Shown piece by piece: positions 5,208-5,224 of a DNA stretch of 5,224 nucleotides. This stretch comes from Steroidobacteraceae bacterium (lineage in GTDB: Bacteria; Pseudomonadota; Gammaproteobacteria; Steroidobacterales; Steroidobacteraceae). The stretch covers positions 1 through 5,224 of the forward strand of contig JABEVI010000091.1 of the NCBI GenBank assembly GCA_013044085.1. The letters run 5' to 3'. A program made the position numbers and the translations under genes. The notes beneath the pieces are model-generated. The model did no database searches, was not told the origin of the DNA, and saw nothing but the letters and a program-made list of their open reading frames with translations. The first letter of the stretch is position 1; each line of letters starts with the position of its first letter.

Positions 5208-5224
5208 GATGATCTGATCGGCGC

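Noticed and set aside
5208..5224. ATG codons after lpoA as the start of a downstream gene such as yraN
   Set aside because: The ATGs near 5204 and 5209 run into stops after one or two codons, and too little sequence remains to judge.

Overview
The window is a GC-rich chromosomal segment from a gammaproteobacterium. It carries the conserved junction lpoA / rsmI / rnpB / mraZ-rsmH-ftsL-ftsI, where the head of the dcw (division and cell wall) cluster meets the RNase P RNA gene. A LpoA-type lipoprotein is, as far as is known, restricted to Gammaproteobacteria, and I recall the same order from Pseudomonas-like genomes. I cannot place it more closely than that. I see no mobile elements, CRISPR arrays, tRNAs or signs of recent transfer.

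Layout: the left part (1-1831) reads on the minus strand. In transcription order it is mraZ (1831-1379), rsmH (1345-383), ftsL (386-108) and the first 37 codons of ftsI (111-1, cut by the window edge). rsmH/ftsL and ftsL/ftsI each overlap by 4 bases. In front of mraZ is a strong sigma70-type promoter (TTGACA, 18 bp, TATAGT). Its -10 and start region are covered by four boxes at exact 10-bp spacing, which match the operator through which MraZ represses its own operon.

Upstream on the same strand is a type A RNase P RNA (about 2441-2077). It closes with a perfect 10-bp P1 helix and has recognisable P3, P4, P6, P9, P12 and P15-P17 elements. The roughly 160 bases between rnpB and the mraZ promoter contain no gene but hold a 41-nt imperfect hairpin and a second weaker inverted repeat. 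rsmI (minus) ends 28 bases before rnpB begins. Divergent from rsmI, on the plus strand, is lpoA (3396-5207); the two share a very short intergenic region in which a consensus -10 box for lpoA abuts the rsmI start codon. The last 17 bases hold nothing recognisable.

Functionally the segment joins cell-wall synthesis (LpoA activates PBP1A; FtsL and FtsI act at the septum; MraZ controls the dcw operon) with ribosome and tRNA maturation. RsmH and RsmI methylate the two positions of the same 16S rRNA nucleotide, C1402, and RNase P matures tRNA 5' ends. I found no previously undescribed system. The points most worth a second look are the four-box MraZ operator, the structures at and after rnpB, and the start-site question for rsmI.
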